Part shown: one piece after another, positions 37,260 through 49,268 of the stretch
How positions within the stretch are numbered: the first letter of the stretch is position 1
Layout: every line of letters begins with the position of its first letter
DNA from: Epiperipatus broadwayi
Taxonomy: Eukaryota > Onychophora > Udeonychophora > Euonychophora > Peripatidae
Reading direction: 5' to 3'
Length of the DNA: 64,000 nucleotides
NCBI GenBank assembly: GCA_028023455.1
Contig: JAQFVV010006200.1
Location: 2,220,738-2,284,737, forward strand
Notes under the pieces: generated by a model
The model's database searches: none
What the model was told of the DNA's origin: nothing
The model's input: only the letters and a program-made list of their open reading frames with translations
Translations under genes and position numbers: made by a program

Positions 37260-37460
37260 CCATTCTGTTTTCTTCATGTTCCAATTCTTCAACTCCACAT
37301 AACTCTTCCTATCTCTTATATCATCCAACAATGTTAATGTTTTCCATTCTTTTTTCTTGTTTCCACTCACCATTTTCTCCAAAACATCTTTCATTAAACT
37401 ATAGTTTCTTCTTAATACATGTTCAATCCAGGTTCTCTTTTTATTTCTAATTTCTCAATG
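37260..37460 (-). mobile_element. Non-LTR retrotransposon C-terminal fragment, third family
   Basis: On the minus strand, allowing a frameshift, the reading is KNKKRTWIEHVLRR, then LMKDVLEKMVSG, LDDIRDRKSYVELK and KTEWKN. This matches the conserved tail W(I/L)GHxLRxxxLLxDVxEGxxxG...SYxELKxxAxDRxxWR of many non-LTR reverse transcriptases. It is distinct from the 60-kb RTE family. Confidence 0.6.
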
Positions 37461-39109
37461 AATCTTCTTTTTCCATGCCCTTTTTGGGGTTATTTTATGA
37501 TTTCCTTTTTAATGTTGAATATTTTTCTATACTTTCTTTCTCTTCAATGTTTAAAAATAGTGATCAACTGTACATCTTTATAATTTATATTTATTTATAT
37601 AGAAGTATCAAATCTTTTATTAAGCAGGCCATATTATGTATTGAGAAACAAACAATGTAATACAAACAATATAATACGTGGATCTTAAATCATCTGGAAA
37701 TTTGTTAGTAAAGTTGTAAATGAAATCTGAAGATTTGATTGAGTGTGTTTTTATGAAGTTTTTTTTGTTAAAAAGATGATAAAATATTTTTGGATATGTT
37801 TCTGACTGCATGTGATCATATAAAATTAATAAGCTGAGGATTAAAATTAATTATCTATATGCTTTGGAGGATTTGAGCAATCCATTATAAAATTACCAGA
37901 TGCCTAAAACATGATTCCATAAAAAAAAAAAAATAGTTGTATTCATTGAAGAATTACCAGGAGTAGTCATATTTAATCCCTATAAAGAAAGTTGTTCACA
38001 GATGCTTAATTTTTATTTATATATTGATATTTTTCAGAAAATATCATGGTTTTATTTCTGGTCATATACTGATATGAATTTCAGTTTGTTTAAGTTGGAG
38101 ATATTTCTTGTTAAATCCAACCCAGTGAAAGTGTGACAGATAAAATTAAGAAATGTATAGCAATTGGAATTTTAACTCTGTCAAAGGTAGCTTTGTCAAT
38201 GATTAGAATATTGCATAGATTGTGCCAGACCTATGTTTATAGTATAATTCAAAATGTTATTTTAGTACTTCAGAAGGCAAACCTACTAATATTTTGCCTT
38301 GTAATATATCGAAAGTGAAAAAGTACAATTTTGGAAAAGATAATGATTGTATACAACAATAAAAATTATGAATCTCATATTAAGATATATTCATTGATCT
38401 GACTGATAAAACTATAAATAATATTTATATTAAAAACAAACTAACACAAATAGATCTACCATAAGTGTAAGATATATCAAAATCTGAGAAATGTGAATCA
38501 AATATTACAGAATCAAAAGTGTATGACTATAGATCAAATATATCTTCCAGATACAGAATCAAATCCTGATGGTACAGATCAATTATATTACTAAGATATA
38601 GAACCAAAACTTTATGAATGCAGGTCACAGTTGACTTTTAAAGTCAATCATAATATGGGTTTTGTTCCTAATGATTTATATGATAAAACATATTAATAGA
38701 TGGTCTTATTTTATTTTAAATAATATAAAATATAGATTCCAAATCATAATTATTTTCACCCTACATATATAAAAAAAGTTGAAAATAAAAAGTAAAAGAA
38801 CTAAAAGCTATACAAATAAGCACTCATTTTTACTACCTCAAAAAAAGAGGTAATTTGACAATATGATGACTGCCAATCACAAATATTTACATAACATTAT
38901 ATCAACATCTTATGAAAATATATTACTGACTTTGAACTAATCTTTTTAAATGAAGAAGTATTTTTGTTATCACAGATTATAAATCAATTTAAACTAGTTA
39001 CTGAAACTAAAGCTTTGTATTATAACAATATATTCAAAGTTTATATTAAATATTACAGCTAATTGTCATATAAGAAGCTTAAAACAAATTTCTAAGTATT
39101 AAGTAATAG
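37461..39109. other. AT-rich non-genic DNA
   Basis: No feature recognised; the small open frames are compositional. Confidence 0.4.
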
Positions 39110-39730
39110 CCTATTTATTCAGTATGTTAAATGTTTCTTATATAAGTAAATAAAAGGATGTTAACTAAAATCCTGTCTATATTCATCTTTCATTCCATCT
39201 CAAACAACTGATGCACATGACCATGGACATGTGAAAAAAATAGATGATCCCCAATATACATATTTCATGCAGAACCAGCACTCATCAGTTGGGCTATATC
39301 ATCATCTCCCAAACATATATAAAATCACTGCTCAGCCTATATTAAGATAGCAATTCCTTAAACTTTAATTGACAGGCTTCAATCTTCTCACTCTTCCAAT
39401 TATTCAACCATCTATTTCATTGGAAAACCAATAGTGGAATGCTGAACATCCTTATTGGATTTGACATTGTAGTCATATCCATGTAGGCAATATGTCTATA
39501 TAACCTCTCATATTATTGGACCATTACATATCCATGTAAATTAATAAGAGAGGAATGATCTAAACTTATATTATGATGTAACCTATTTTCAAGGCAATAT
39601 GTAATAACCATATACTGAATGTTTTTTATATAAGTAAATAGAGGGATTTGAACATAGGATTTTTCCAGTCTATATTTATTCTCCAACCAGTACACATATC
39701 CACATACATACAAGAAGATAGATAATCTCC
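39110..39730 (-). repeat. Hammerhead/tRNA-like repeat family A, tandem copy A4
   Basis: A full unit is followed by a partial one. Landmark TATATAAGTAAATA occurs at about 39137 and 39631, giving a period near 494 bp. The first unit holds a hammerhead with intact core motifs (39243-39306). The second stops just inside stem I ('gatagataatctccaatatt' at 39720). Both show the degenerate tRNA-like block ('ggatttgaacataggat'). Confidence 0.8.
39243..39306 (-). ncRNA. Hammerhead ribozyme, type I layout (copy A4)
   Basis: The minus strand reads outer stem I GAUGAU, internal AUAG, inner stem I CCCAA, core CUGAUGA, stem II GUGCU-GGUUC-UGCAU, GAAA, short stem III AUA-UG-UAU, cleavage triplet AUA, then UUGGG, G and AUCAUC. 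All conserved core bases (CUGANGA, GAAA, NUH) are present. Stem II is weakened by one mispair (U against U) and G-U pairing. Activity is plausible but not certain. Confidence 0.75.
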
Positions 39731-40599
39731 AATATTGAATAGTATAAACATTTTTGAATTATAATATGAGCTCTGTTTCTAATAATTAAATAGATGATAT
39801 AGCTTATGCTAATTCATAATAAACAATATGAGATATATAGATCCTAGAACATAATTATTCTATATACTAAAAAAAAAAAAAAAGATTGAAAATGAAAAGT
39901 AAAGAAACTTGTTAAAGTAAAGAAATATTATCTTTTTTTTTTTTTTTTTAAAGAAAAGGAATAAGACAATTGCTAATAAATTTGATTATATGATGATGAT
40001 TAAATTAAATATTTAACATTGAGTTAAATTTCTTAGTCAAATTATATGATTCTATATTTTCTTTTTATCTTAAAAAGAAAAATTATTAATTTATTTTAAA
40101 ATGAAAATACTAAAATTCTTAATGCGCATGCGAGAAGGTTTCAGCCTTTCACTTTAATTACGAACTGCTTGCGCTTAATAAATAATATTCACATATGTTA
40201 CTGTCAATTTCATAAGTTCTGAAAAATTACTTCATTGTAAATCGAAAGATTTCACGTTGTCGATTTAGAAATAATACGTAGTGAGTTAAGATGTTTAAAA
40301 GTTTCATGCTCTTAAGTCAAAATGCTTCAGACTGACTTATATATATAAATTTAAGTAAAGAAGATGATGGAATCACCTTTTTCTTATAAAATCTCTGTCT
40401 TGTGTTGCGACTTGAGAGATACAGTCATCATTACATCTGATTGACTGTTACATAAGCATTCTAAATGCAAATTAAAAAACACATATCTGCTTAATTTGTG
40501 TTGTTTAAATACATAGTCCAAAATGTTGTTTTTGTGGATGAAGTCTATATATATACCCTAGATTATTATAGTCTTTATCTAATTCCTGAATTAGATATA
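39731..40599. other. AT-rich DNA with a family D copy (about 40105-40185)
   Basis: CTTAATGCGCATGCGAGAAG and CTGCTTGCGCTTAATAAATA are the inverted counterpart of 20080-20170. A and T tracts lie at 39871-39883 and 39935-39951. Otherwise empty. Confidence 0.45.
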
Positions 40600-42066
40600 T
40601 AGGATGTTTCAAAATGATGGACCAAATTTTAAAGCATTCCACAAATGCAACATGTTACAATTATACAAATCAAATTACAAATGATTAATAAGTTATCAAG
40701 TTTTATCCACTATTTTATAAACACCCTACATGCTCTTTATCTGCTGCACAAATAAACATTAAGACAATAGTTGAATTCATCCCAAATGCTTCTCAAATTG
40801 TCTTCTTCCACTGAAGTCATTGCTACTATGATTCTGTTTGTGAGAACTTTTAGATTAATCACTAATAATGATACAAACACATGATCATTGATGTATCCCT
40901 ATAAACAAAAGTCACAGGCAACTGTAATGTTTAAAGACCGGGGGGGCCAAGATTGAAATATCATGTGACCTATCCAATGTTGAAGTAGTATATCATTTAA
41001 AAAACATGGAATCTACAAATGTAGCAGTGCTCCACCTTGCTAAAATATGAAGTCATTGGAATCTAAGTTTGGAAAAAGTTAGTTTTACAGCATTTTAAGA
41101 TATTTTTACTCTGTAACTGTGTTTCTCTCTCTCAAAAAAGGAATATAAATATATTTTAAAATGGCACAAAAATGTTCACTCTCAGAGAAATTTATTACTC
41201 ACTATGACAATTAATTTTACTGCTTAAGTTAAAACATTATTTCAACATAGATAAGAAGCTATCATCCTCCATATTCTGTTTAAGCACATCATTAAATTCT
41301 ACAAACTTTCCTGTGTTGTTTGCAAGAAAAGTCTGTACCAATTGCAAATGCATAGCCTCAGGATCAAATACTGCATTAACACACCCATTCAGTCATATGA
41401 GAGATTGCAAGTTCTCAATTAGCATAATGAGTGGACTTGCATAGACAATGTTGAAAAATCTCTTGAATTCTAAATTTCTGATTACCCTGTGCTCTTTCTC
41501 TTTACATAAAGATCTTATTTCTCCAAATTGTTATACCAGTGATGAATGTTTTTTTGGTGTTGATAGAACAATAGCAAAAAAAATCATTTAAATGCATACT
41601 GCATTGCAATTACAGATTTGGTTTGGCTGAACTGCAGAATACAAAATGCACTGTATAGTGATCTTACTAAACATTACATTATCACCATTTCTTATGCTCA
41701 CACAAGCTGTTTACACAGGGGTCAAACTCTCCATACAGTATCACCATTAGTGCAAACCAGAGTAATCAATGTATGCAAGAAGGTTTGTGCACAAAATCCC
41801 TATCTAGTGCACAAACCTTCTTGCATCCATTGATTATTCTGGCTTACATTAGTGGAACTACTGTATGGAGAGTTTAGCCTCTGTGATCTTATTATCTTGC
41901 TAATAATACAGAGATTAGAGACTGTTGTATGCTGAAATGGGTATCTAGTGGTAATCATCTGAAACTCTATGCACCATCTTTTTAAATGGTAAGAGTTTCA
42001 TTCACGGTCTATGTGTTCACAGGAGTATAGGATTTCAAATCTGGTCTATTTTTTGAAACATTTATA
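40600..42066 (-). mobile_element. Mariner/Tc1-like transposon remnant
   Basis: The left end reads ATAGGATGTTTCAAAATGAT and GGACCAA. A related inverted sequence (TGGTCTATTTTTTGAAACAT) occurs at about 42041-42060, suggesting terminal repeats. On the minus strand at 40937-41060, broken frames read GGALLHL, then LQHWIGHMIFQSWPPRS. These correspond to DGAPPH...RWIGRxGPxxWPPRSPDLTP of mariner/Tc1-like transposases. The catalytic Asp of DGAPPH is Gly here. The N-terminal half is not recognisable, and the palindrome P9 lies inside the remnant. Confidence 0.6.
41724..41875. repeat. Foldback palindrome P9, an inverted duplication of family C
   Basis: Arms 41724-41792 and 41807-41875 (69 bp) flank a 14-bp loop. 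The arm is the same sequence as the first half of family C at 45 kb. In that copy, CTATCTAGTGCC runs on into CTGTTTTAAT; here it turns back at GTGC into ACAAACC. The junction is the self-complementary GTGCAC, so the palindrome looks like a snap-back event. The open frame 41618-41833 is incidental. Confidence 0.9.
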
Positions 42067-42389
42067 AAGTTTGACTGTTGAGAGAAAACTTGTTCAATAA
42101 ATAAATATGAAAAGTTATTCTTGGTTCCTTAAATATTGCTTGAAAAGAAATTTTAAACTCTATAAAAGAACTCTTCTTTTTAAAAAGCATTGCTCATTTC
42201 TTGCGTTTTAAAATTTTTTACTTTCCATTTTTAATCTTTTTGATAAATCTAGTATTTATGTTTATTTATTTACTACATTAAGATGGGGTTATTACTAACT
42301 GATATAACTATTACAGCAGTTCTGAAATGATAATCAGCTAGAATAATTTTTAGATCATTTGCTTCATAACTATGATTTTATGATTGTTA
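42067..42389. other. AT-rich non-genic DNA
   Basis: No feature recognised. Confidence 0.4.
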
Positions 42390-42690
42390 ATTACTATGAT
42401 TTATATCTTATATGGATGGCTGAAGAGTTGAAGAGTGGAGAAGATTGAAGCCTGTCCTTTAAAGTTTAAAGAATTGCTATCTTAATATAAATTGGGTACT
42501 GATTAGATATGTGTGCCAAAACTGATTTACCCGGATCAACTGATGAGTGCTGATTCAGCACAAAATACATATATTAAAGATACTTTATCTTTTTCACATG
42601 TATGTGGTCATGTGTATTAGTTGTATAAGATAAAGTGGCTGACTGGAAAAAGTTTGAGATTCTGGGTTTTAAATCCCCTCTAATTATAAA
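42390..42690 (+). repeat. Hammerhead/tRNA-like repeat family A, copy A5
   Basis: Plus-strand order: ATGGATGGCTGAAGAGTTGA, 'gcctgtcctttaaagttta', 'gctatcttaatataaa', a hammerhead at 42532-42585, 'tttttcacatgtatgtggtc', and a tRNA-like block ending TTTTAAATCCCCTC. The ribozyme core CUGAUGA and stem II (GUGCU-GAUUC-AGCAC) are intact. GAAA reads AAAA and the 3' strand of stem I is UUAA, so cleavage should be lost. Confidence 0.8.
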
Positions 42691-45074
42691 TGTTTTAAAA
42701 TGTTATTGTAAATTTAATTTTTTAATAAATCAAAATATCTTTTTTTTATTATAGACTTATTTATTTTAATAATTTCTATATTTTAAAATTAAGCTATTGT
42801 TATCAAAGGTAGTTAGTGGATTGTAGTTTATTTATGCAATAACATTTTTATAGAATGCATCATTTATAATTTCATATTAGAGTAATACTCTGATTATTTA
42901 TAAAATCATTTTGGAAATAATTAATTCATGTAATATTATTATTTGTTTTTATTATTGATTAAATATTTTTATTGTTAAATTTATCTTAATTTGTTATTTT
43001 TTTGATTTAATATTTTGGATATGTGAAGATATACTGTGAACTCATGATTCTATGCACAATTTACCAACTAGAAAATATAACATTTGCACATGATATACCA
43101 TCACATTTAGTTGCCTTTTTCATAAAAATAAAGCCTTATTAAAATACGTATGAAATAATTGTGAATTATTAAATATATGGGCTGACTATCATTCACTCAA
43201 AAACATAGATAAAAAAATAACTTGGAATTTTATTTACTAATCTTTCTTATTGCTTTGCCAAATGTATATAATATAATATTAAATCATCTATACACTTTAT
43301 CACTATTTCGCAATGCTTTAATTACCACCCTCTATAGTTTTGATTGCCTCTGCAATCTTCTACAGAACTACAACATAATACAAATATAAGAATATAAATA
43401 TATATGAACATATAATTTATATGCATCTATATACATTACAAAAAATCAAGTCAGATGTCACATGACCTAATTTAACAAGCTTGTATTACAAATGTTATAT
43501 ATAAAGCTTGCAAATAAGCTCTTAACAAGCTTTGCAGAATATCCCCAATCCCAGACCGGTTTCTGCTACTGGCTTTCTCAGATATTCAATATTTAATATT
43601 AGAAGTTGGAAATAGTCTGATATATAAATACAATTAAAATACTGTCATTACAAACCTTCAGGAAAACACAATATAAAACAGTGATGATAAAAACATTACC
43701 ATTAGACTTCTATAAAGATCTTCATTTACCTAAATATTTCTCAACTACCATTCCAATTTGGAATGCATGTATGTTAAGTGTTAAATTGGGAATAAAACTA
43801 TGCATCATACTTTGGAAAATATAAAATCTTATGTGAACTATAATTGTATTTTAATAAGACTGCTATAAATTTAAAAGATTTTATATTAAAAATATTCTAA
43901 CCCAAGCATCAAGAAAATTCGTGCTTATCAATTTCAAATTTGTATTTCACAATAAAAATACATTATAGATTCTATTAAAGTGAATAATATAAGCTATTTC
44001 TAAAAAGAAAAACAAATAATAATTACTAATAAGATTATGTATAGAATTTTTGGGGCAACTTTAAAAGATGAATTTTGTAGGAACAATATTTTCAGTACAA
44101 AATTTGATCTGAGCAACAAAATAATTATTTCTATAGCTCTGTCATGTAATTTTGTGATATTACCTAATAGAAAAAATGATATCACACTTGAAAAATATCA
44201 ATCTTGTGAGAATTTAAAAGAAATCACAACTTCTGTTACCTGATTAGCTGAAGAACATATATTCAAAACTGCTGAATTATTCAATGCTTCAGAATCAATT
44301 TTTTCAAATGTGTTAACTGAATTCAATTAGAATATAGAAAATGAAACTGTTGAAACAATCTGGAGTTAGAAATTTAATGCTTACTTAGTGGTAAAATGAA
44401 CAAACATTAAAAAGGACTATAGCCAAAAAAACAGCTGATCAAATCTCTTTATAGACTTCTGGATACTTCCCTGTTTTCAAAAACTGCATCTTATGAATTT
44501 TACAAGCTGAAGACTTCTGATATAGTTTGCTACAATGTGGACAGGAATGGCTAGAAGCATATTATATAGCCATATAGTTAAATCATTGATAAAAAATAAT
44601 AATAATAATTAAATTGTTTATATGTGGAAGGTTATGTACTGTTAGAACATTGAATGTGACAAAGTTGAGCTTCGATCCAGGTATTTTTAGCTCTTGATCC
44701 CATATCTGCATTTACTTAATGAAATTACCTAATCACAATTGAAATACAAAATCACTAAAGTGTTATGATGTGGAAGCCATATCATGATCTTCTCTTGGTT
44801 CCATGATAATTCTTCATAGCTGCTAAATATTTAAGCATTTTTGGAAAAACAGGATTAATTCATAGTGCAATACTTGCTTTCATATAACACTGTCATATTC
44901 TAAAATGATATTTCCAATTCATATCATCCCCAACATCCAATAATGATTTGAGAAATGTAAAAATGAAATTGCATATTTATCTATTACTTTCCAATTATCT
45001 GATATAATATTATTTAATCTTTGTGAGACATTTTTGAACAAATAAAAAATCAATATCCTCCATTCATATTACTC
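42691..45074. other. AT-rich DNA with one degenerate family B motif (43334-43365)
   Basis: On the minus strand 43334-43365 reads CTGTAGA, A, stem GATTG, CAGAGG, CAATC, AAAA, CTAT. It is a decayed family B motif with covaried stem II. The open frame at 44037-44243 and the following text to 44560 are not recognised. Confidence 0.45.
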
Positions 45075-45235
45075 AGAGAAAACATCACATGATCACAATT
45101 ACTTATGCTTGCTTATAACTGTTATTAAAACAGGCACTAGATAGGGATTTTTTGCACAAGCCTTCTGGCATCCATTGATTATTCTAGCTTGCACTGAGTG
45201 GCAATACTGTATAAAGAGTTTTGCCTATTTTTACT
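45075..45235 (-). repeat. Repeat family C, fullest copy
   Basis: The minus strand runs from GGCAAAACTCTTTATACAGT through GTGCAAGCTAGAATAATC, GGCTTGTGCAAAAAATCCC and CTAGTGCCTGTTTTAATAAC to GCAAGCATAAGTAATTGTGA. It shows the normal order of segments that are partial at 5605 and 51255 and mirrored at 41724. No ends or coding content can be defined. Confidence 0.7.
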
Positions 45236-45300
45236 CAGAGAAATTGATAATTTTTTCTGGAAGGTTCATATAGACCTTATTCACAAGTTTCTTAATTCCA

Positions 45301-45473
45301 TTTACTAAGGCAATAGCATGTGTGGTTGAAAATGCGAAGGTAGGGACCTCTACAGGTCTTAACCACAACCTTACGCATTCCCCTCTTTTCTTTCAATGCG
45401 TAAGATTGTGGTTAAGACCTGTAGAGGTCCCTATCTTCGCATTTTCAACCACACATGCTATTGCCTTAGTAAA
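45301..45473. repeat. Foldback palindrome P10
   Basis: Arms 45301-45379 and 45395-45473 (79 bp, very few mismatches) have a 15-bp pyrimidine-rich loop. The arm contains GGTAGGGACCTCTACAGGTC and TTAACCACAA, shared with P12 at 50.8 kb. The right flank (AAATATTACTTACATAATTA to GTGCGTTAAATAAATTTAT) is the reverse complement of the left flank of P12. The two loci are therefore copies of one larger element in opposite orientation. Confidence 0.92.
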
Positions 45474-46910
45474 TATTACTTACATAATTAATGTGCGTTA
45501 AATAAATTTATAATTCCATTTAATAATCTGATTCTATACCATGTTATAAATGTGTCAATGGTAAGTTTTAAATAGGACATTTTAAAAAACAAAGGTGATT
45601 TTACTATCATTTCTTGAAGAATAGCAAGTTTGATGTTAGCCTGGATTGGTTGTGGCTATCTTAAAATACTAAGAAATCCTCTGCTATTTAAATCCTTCCT
45701 AACCTCTCTCTATATATTAGTTAGTAGATTATAAAATGTACAAAGTAACAATATGCAAGCTTGTGTATTATACTTTAGAGCTACTAAACGTTAAAATTAA
45801 CTACATGATACAGTTCTAAAGAAAAGTTTTTTAATATATTGTATAAAAAGAATCTCAAGCAATGTAAACTGCCACCAATGATAATCAATTGTTATTATTT
45901 ATTTGGAATTAATTATACTTTATTTGTTTAAATTATCCTTGAACAAGAGAGTTTCCTTTGCGTACATACATCAATTGTACATAAAAATCTGTCATGTGAT
46001 ATTTTAGAATTCATTCAGACAGTGCAAAAAAAAGTATTATCAAGTTAGATAATATAAACTAAGTAGAGACTAAAATAAATTAATATGTTTACATTTTATC
46101 AATTTCTAAGAAACTATTATTTTCTAATTTATTTATGATATTAAAATTTTATTCGTCGTAAATATTAAAATGATAATCTAATTCAATAGTTTTAAACTTT
46201 TCTCGGAAAAAAATGTAATTCAATATAAATAATAATAGTACAACACGTACTCTAAGAAAAACTAGTCGAAAGCATGTTCAGCGTATTGTTAATCTATTTA
46301 ACATTCTTATTTTAAAGTATGAAACAAGCTTTTCTTAGTGTATTTGTATTATTGATATTAAAATGATAATCATAAATATGCATTGTAATTTTATTGATAA
46401 TTTCTTTAATTGTAACACATATAAAATTATGTTACGATTCCTGAACAGATAGCTACCTGTACGTTCTCTTCCTGATAGCAGATGGGAGTGGAGATATGTA
46501 GATTGCTGATACTATTTCCAAAAAGTAACACTTGATCAACATTGTGGATGATTATCGCTATTTTTCACTTCCATGACCTAATTTATTCAAGAATCTTACT
46601 ATATCATAAAATAATGTTTAATTCTGGTGAAAAAAAAATGGCAGAATAAACAAATGATTATCAAGTATTTATTGCTTAAACATAATATTCTTTTTGACAA
46701 TTGATTTTTTTTTAAAGTCACAACTTTTGCTTTTTGTAGTCAGAAGAAAGAATCTTAATGATAGGATTTTTTTTTATGATTGCCAGATAGTTTGGAAAAG
46801 TGTTAACTAATATAACCATTTTTCAAATCATTCATTGCCCAATTTTAAGCTTGGGTTTTATTAAATTCCACATCAGTACTCTCATCAAAAAACACTATCT
46901 TAGAAATGTT
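45474..46910. other. AT-rich non-genic DNA
   Basis: Apart from the P10/P12-shared flank (to about 45520), nothing is recognised. Confidence 0.4.
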
Positions 46911-47172
46911 ATATCTTATTTATAATACTTCACTCATATACACTTTAATGCAATTAATTTTCTTAAAACCTTCTTTATTTTCTTACAGTTTCGACTGTCC
47001 AGCAGTCTTCTTCAGAGCTCCATCTTCCTTACAGTTTAATTAAAATGACTGTAAGGAAGATGGAGCTCTGAAGAAGACTGCTGGACAGTCGAAACTGTAA
47101 GAAAATAAAGAAGGTTTTAAGAAAATTAATTGCATTAAAGTGTATATGAGTGAAGTATTATAAATAAGATAT
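46911..47172. repeat. Foldback palindrome P11, nearly perfect, with two family B motifs
   Basis: Arms 46911-47035 and 47048-47172 (125 bp each) read as essentially exact reverse complements around a 12-bp loop. Each arm carries the family B motif (minus 46985-47015, plus 47068-47099): CTGAAGA, A, stem II GACTG, loop CTGGA, CAGTC, GAAACTGTA. The absence of divergence between arms suggests a recent origin or ongoing arm correction. Confidence 0.95.
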
Positions 47173-47399
47173 ATGATTATATGAAGATATGCAAAAAAAG
47201 TGAAGGAGAAAAATAAGAGAATATACTTCTTAGAAATGTTCCTAACAGAGGAATGCTGAAATATTTTTTCATCTGAGGTAGGCGGTACTTTATGGAATGT
47301 TCTTAAACAGATTCTATCAATTTAAAAAATGATTCAAGGAATTATAAAAATGTGCATATAATATTTATTTACAATACTCACTGGTCAGGCTAGCAACAT

Positions 47400-47440
47400 C
47401 TGAAGAAGAGATGAGAATAATATCTCTTGAAACATTGTGC
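47400..47440 (+). ncRNA. Hammerhead-like motif, family B variant
   Basis: Reads CTGAAGA, stem AGAGAT, loop GAGAATAAT, stem ATCTCT, T, GAAACATTGTG. The CUGANGA and GAAA boxes frame a perfect 6-bp helix whose sequence is unrelated to GACTG/CAGTC. This suggests structure is conserved rather than sequence. It stands alone, not in a palindrome. Stem I pairing could not be found. Confidence 0.4.
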
Positions 47441-49268
47441 ATATACTAATCTATGTGCTATTACTAACAATTGAGTATAATTGAAATATTTAAATAAAAT
47501 TAAATTTTTCTAAAGACAGTCAATACTTAATATTAGATTATGGAAATAGTTCAATATATAAATAAAACTAAATACGATCATTGCAAACTTCAGGAAAACA
47601 TTGACGTAGATATTTCTATTAATTATTTAAGCATTTGGAAAAGAATCAAAACCAAAATGAATATAATATTAGATACATATATACTTAAAAGATTGTATGA
47701 GTTTTTGACTGAGAAAATAACGTTATTTGACTATGTAAATAAAAATTATTCACATATTACATCACAAATAATGATAATTTTCATTTGATCACAATAATTT
47801 AAGTCTTCACTCTACAAACTTTACAAATATCTATAGAATATACTACTCATAAGTCAACAACAAGATTTTATAACTTTATCTTTTAATATCATTCTATGAA
47901 ATTCATTCATTTCATCATTTCTAAACTTGAGAAATACTTTATTTTGTAGCTGAGATTTTCCACATACTATTGTTATTATAGACATGTTTTAATGAATAAT
48001 TATTCAAATTAGTGTAGATGTTAAAAAAATTAAATGATTTTTGATAAAAGAGTGGGTGAATATTTTATATTAAAAATGTCTATCCCTCTCAACTTTTTTT
48101 GAAGATTTTATTTAGATATTTTTTTCTATTAATTTAATTTTAAAAAATATTTTTTTAAATATTATGTTTTATTTTGGTCCCTACTGCAATTCATAACTCA
48201 GCTTGTCCTCTTGCGGCTTCATCTATGACAATGGTTTATAAACTGTGACCCCTCAGGGGATCACATAAAACTGTTGGGGGTCACAAAAATTTTAAAAATT
48301 CTTTTAAGTTTTGGATAATAAATTGTTTTTTAAAAAAAATAATTTTTTAAAATAAATAAAAGTCACATGAAAATATTGTTTTTGTATATATAATTTTTTT
48401 ATTATAACTATACATTTTTTTAAAAAAATTTCATTTCAAATCATGCATTAAATACTAAAATATTAGGAAATATAAATTTGTATAGTAATTAAAACTACTA
48501 TTGTTTTATTTTGAATATCTTTACATATTTGTACTTATAATTTAGGTATGGTAAAACTAAATAATGCATCATGGCAAATTTTGATCTTAGGTAGGTCATC
48601 TATGTAAAAAGATATACAAAGAATGGGGCATGTCAAATTTTCATCGGAAGAAGAGGGTCACCAATATAACACCATTGATCTATGAAATTGGCCCTGGTTC
48701 TGAATTGGGAGATCAGATAATGGCAATATCTTCATTGTGGCATGATTTTTCATCATGTGATAAGTTTGACTTCTCATACAGCATTAAGAAAGTTGTACCA
48801 GTGACAAATTACATTCAGTTTTTAAAAGTTCATCATCATTAATGATGACAAATAATGACACAATCTATATAAAATGTGAATATCAGATGACAATAAAATC
48901 AATATCGTTGCATCTTTCAGCAGTCTCCTTTTTTTTTTGCAAGCTAATGAATTAAATAATTTAATACTTTTATGGTTTGAAACCGAGAGCATTTGTTTAT
49001 CTAGATATATTAATTATTTATATAGATCATTCGCATTTTTAGTAATTTCAGATATGCTTATATTGGTAACTTTTGTCTGAAAAAATGATAATATGATGTC
49101 TGATATGAGTTTTCATTCACAGTGTTGAGTGCTTCATAAATATAGTATAGCATTGCTGTCAAAGATCTCAAAACCTACATGACTGTTTTTTTCTTATAAA
49201 CTTTTAAATAACAAATTGAAATCTATTAAGTAGACTGTTGTGAAGAATAATGCAGTAAAAATTAAAAT
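47441..49268. other. AT-rich DNA, possible hAT-like end at about 48222
   Basis: CAATGGTTTATAAACTGTG followed by ACCCCTCAGGGG at 48222-48253 resembles hAT-type ends (CAGTGGTTCTCAAACTGTG...). No matching inverted end was found downstream. The open frame 48630-48842 is not recognised. Confidence 0.35.

Noticed and set aside
48222-48850. A second hAT element
   Set aside because: Only a left-end-like sequence is visible. No inverted right end or 8-bp duplication was found, so it is noted but not called.
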